64,000 nucleotides of DNA from Bacteroidota bacterium. GTDB lineage: Bacteria; Bacteroidota; Ignavibacteria; Kapaibacteriales; UBA2268. The notes below the pieces were generated by a model. It ran no database searches. It worked only from the letters and a program-made list of their open reading frames with translations, and was not told the origin of the DNA. Position 1 is the first letter of the stretch, and each line of letters begins with the position of its first letter. This document shows positions 62,823 to 64,000 of this stretch, one piece after another. The position numbers were made by a program, and so were the translations under genes. Where the stretch lies: assembly GCA_029974985.1 (NCBI GenBank), contig JARKQC010000227.1, positions 65,460 to 129,459 on the forward strand, given 5' to 3'.

Positions 62823-64000
62823 ATGAATTATTTTGTCTCTTTTTTAGTATTTTTAAGCTCGTTTTCTTATCTTTTTAGTAGTAATTATTGCAACATAGAA
62901 ATTCAAGATACTTTAAATTTCGAAACAATTGATTTACGCTCTCAAACAACAAAAAATATTAGTATAAAAAATCTTGGTGATAAAGTTATCACAATTAATC
63001 AAATAAAAATAAATTCTTTTTATGATGATTATATATATTTTGATAATCAAAATTTACCTCTGAATATTAATCCGAATGAAGATTATAATTTTAATATAAC
63101 TTTTATTGCAAAACAAAATATAAATTATCGTGCAATGATTTTTTTCCAAATAGAGTGTGATGAAAACAAGTTTTCTATCCCAATTTATATAAAAGCTGAT
63201 ATAAGCGTCGAAAATTTGAATCAAGATGCAAAAATTACAGATAATAAATGGGGTGCTGATTTAGTTAATGCTATTTCGAGTTATTTACAGAATCATAATG
63301 CATATTCATACAAAGATGCTCGCAAACTATTTTGGGCAAGTTTTGACCGCCGTGATAATTTAGTCGAGTGTATTTATACTGGAAAAACTATTGATCCCGG
63401 TGATGATCCAGATTTTTCTGATTTAGATAAAAAAGGTTTTAATACCGAGCATACTTGGCCAAAATCACTTGGTGCAGAGGGTCTGCCGATGGAAAGTGAT
63501 ATTAATCATTTATTTGTAACTGATAAAACTACTAACGATAAAAGGGCGAATTATCCTTTTGGAACGGTGGTTTCTAATGTTAGTTATGAAAATGGCGGCT
63601 CTAAATTAGGTAAAAATGAAGAGGGCAAAATTGTTTTCGAGCCGCGTGATATTTCCAAAGGTAACATTGCAAGAGCAATATTTTATTTTGCTGTTAGATA
63701 TAATAATCCTAATAATTTTCTTGATACGCAAGAAAATGCTTTACGGCAGTGGCTTATTTCTGACCCCGTAGATGAATTAGAATTAGCAAGAAATGATTCT
63801 GTAATAAAATATCAGAAAAAAAGTAATTTATTTATCGAATTTCCCGAATTATTTGTTAGAGTGCCAAGTATTTCGCAAAAATCATATCCCGAATATAAAG
63901 TAAATTATTTCGCGTCTGATTCAATCATTATCATAAATTCTACTAATGATTATAATGCAAAATTTTGGATAAGTAATTTTAGCAATTTGTCAAATGGCAC
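62823..64000 (+). CDS. Endonuclease-I-family secreted nuclease (5' part; runs off the window)
   Basis: From ATG 62823 the frame stays open to the window end (392 codons). It has a signal peptide (MNYFVSFLVFLSSFSYLFSS), a beta domain (about 25-130) resembling the choice-of-anchor type ('IEIQDTLNFETIDLRSQTTK', 'INPNEDYNFNITFIAK'), and an endonuclease I domain from about 135: 'YKDARKLFWASFDRR', 'FNTEHTWPKSLGAEG', 'MESDINHLFVTDKTTNDKRANYPFG' and 'FEPRDISKGNIARAIFYFAVRY'. The His of NTEHTWPKS is the catalytic candidate. These are extracellular DNA/RNA nucleases in this phylum, often T9SS cargo. The C-terminus lies outside. Confidence 0.88.
   Translation, partial: MNYFVSFLVFLSSFSYLFSSNYCNIEIQDTLNFETIDLRSQTTKNISIKNLGDKVITINQIKINSFYDDYIYFDNQNLPLNINPNEDYNFNITFIAKQNINYRAMIFFQIECDENKFSIPIYIKADISVENLNQDAKITDNKWGADLVNAISSYLQNHNAYSYKDARKLFWASFDRRDNLVECIYTGKTIDPGDDPDFSDLDKKGFNTEHTWPKSLGAEGLPMESDINHLFVTDKTTNDKRANYPFGTVVSNVSYENGGSKLGKNEEGKIVFEPRDISKGNIARAIFYFAVRYNNPNNFLDTQENALRQWLISDPVDELELARNDSVIKYQKKSNLFIEFPELFVRVPSISQKSYPEYKVNYFASDSIIIINSTNDYNAKFWISNFSNLSNG

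Overview
The window is strongly AT-rich and gene-dense. It reads as a chromosome segment from a Gram-negative bacterium of the Bacteroidota/Chlorobiota/Ignavibacteria side of the tree. The clues are a type IX secretion (T9SS) C-terminal sorting domain, a PorV/PorQ-like outer-membrane protein, a TonB-dependent receptor with an HYC_CC_PP-type neighbour, several lipoproteins and beta-barrels, weak Shine-Dalgarno sites, and an isolated atpD-atpC pair. It also carries flhF, flhG and fliA homologues, so the organism is probably flagellated; that fits Ignavibacteria or Kapabacteria-like lineages better than typical Bacteroidia. This taxonomic placement is inference.

Layout. 1-6.6 kb: the start of an acyl-CoA synthetase-like gene, a DMT-family exporter, a single-chain restriction-modification enzyme, three tandem small heat-shock genes and pth. 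6.9-11.4 kb: a 2TM protein, a histidine kinase, and an ECF sigma / anti-sigma-barrel / lipoprotein operon. 11.4-15.4 kb: a gene remnant joined to a 148-bp inverted-repeat element, then a putative copper/metal operon (HYC_CC_PP-like protein, TonB receptor with a His-rich loop, HMA-domain protein). 15.5-32.5 kb: mostly housekeeping (rplY, prs, tRNA-Gln, patatin-Omp85 protein, acylphosphatase, DJ-1/PfpI protein, smpB, a glycosyltransferase, an M24 protein, guaB, atpDC, ribosomal protein S1, glyA).

32.6-41.1 kb: one tight minus-strand operon that runs flhF, flhG, an unknown membrane protein, fliA, an HDOD protein, a degenerate sensor kinase, a TPR membrane protein, a T9SS-sorted protein and a PorV-like protein. 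41.3-43.0 kb: meaB and rdgB. 43.2-45.2 kb: two lipoprotein genes, one of which appears interrupted by a stop codon. 45.2-51.2 kb: a minus-strand group made of a receiver-histidine kinase, a b-type cytochrome, an OmpA-like protein and an unusual six-helix ion channel carrying RCK-like domains, preceded by rsgA. 51.3-56.4 kb: recJ overlapping a large nuclease-helicase of Dna2-like architecture. 56.4-60.1 kb: pbpC and a periplasmic substrate-binding lipoprotein.

60.1-62.7 kb is an accessory patch with a truncated DUF1016 (YhcG) gene flanked by related HTH-like remnants, a Fic-domain protein followed by two nested palindromes, an orphan antitoxin-like ORF and tRNA-Val. The window ends inside an endonuclease-I-family gene.

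The most interesting points are the channel that pairs a bacterial sodium-channel-like pore with RCK domains, its possible operon with a sensor kinase and cytochrome, the RecJ/Dna2-like pair, the anti-sigma/beta-barrel fusion, and the 148-bp element that supplies the start of a broken gene. No CRISPR array, rRNA operon, complete transposase or recognisable prophage was seen.
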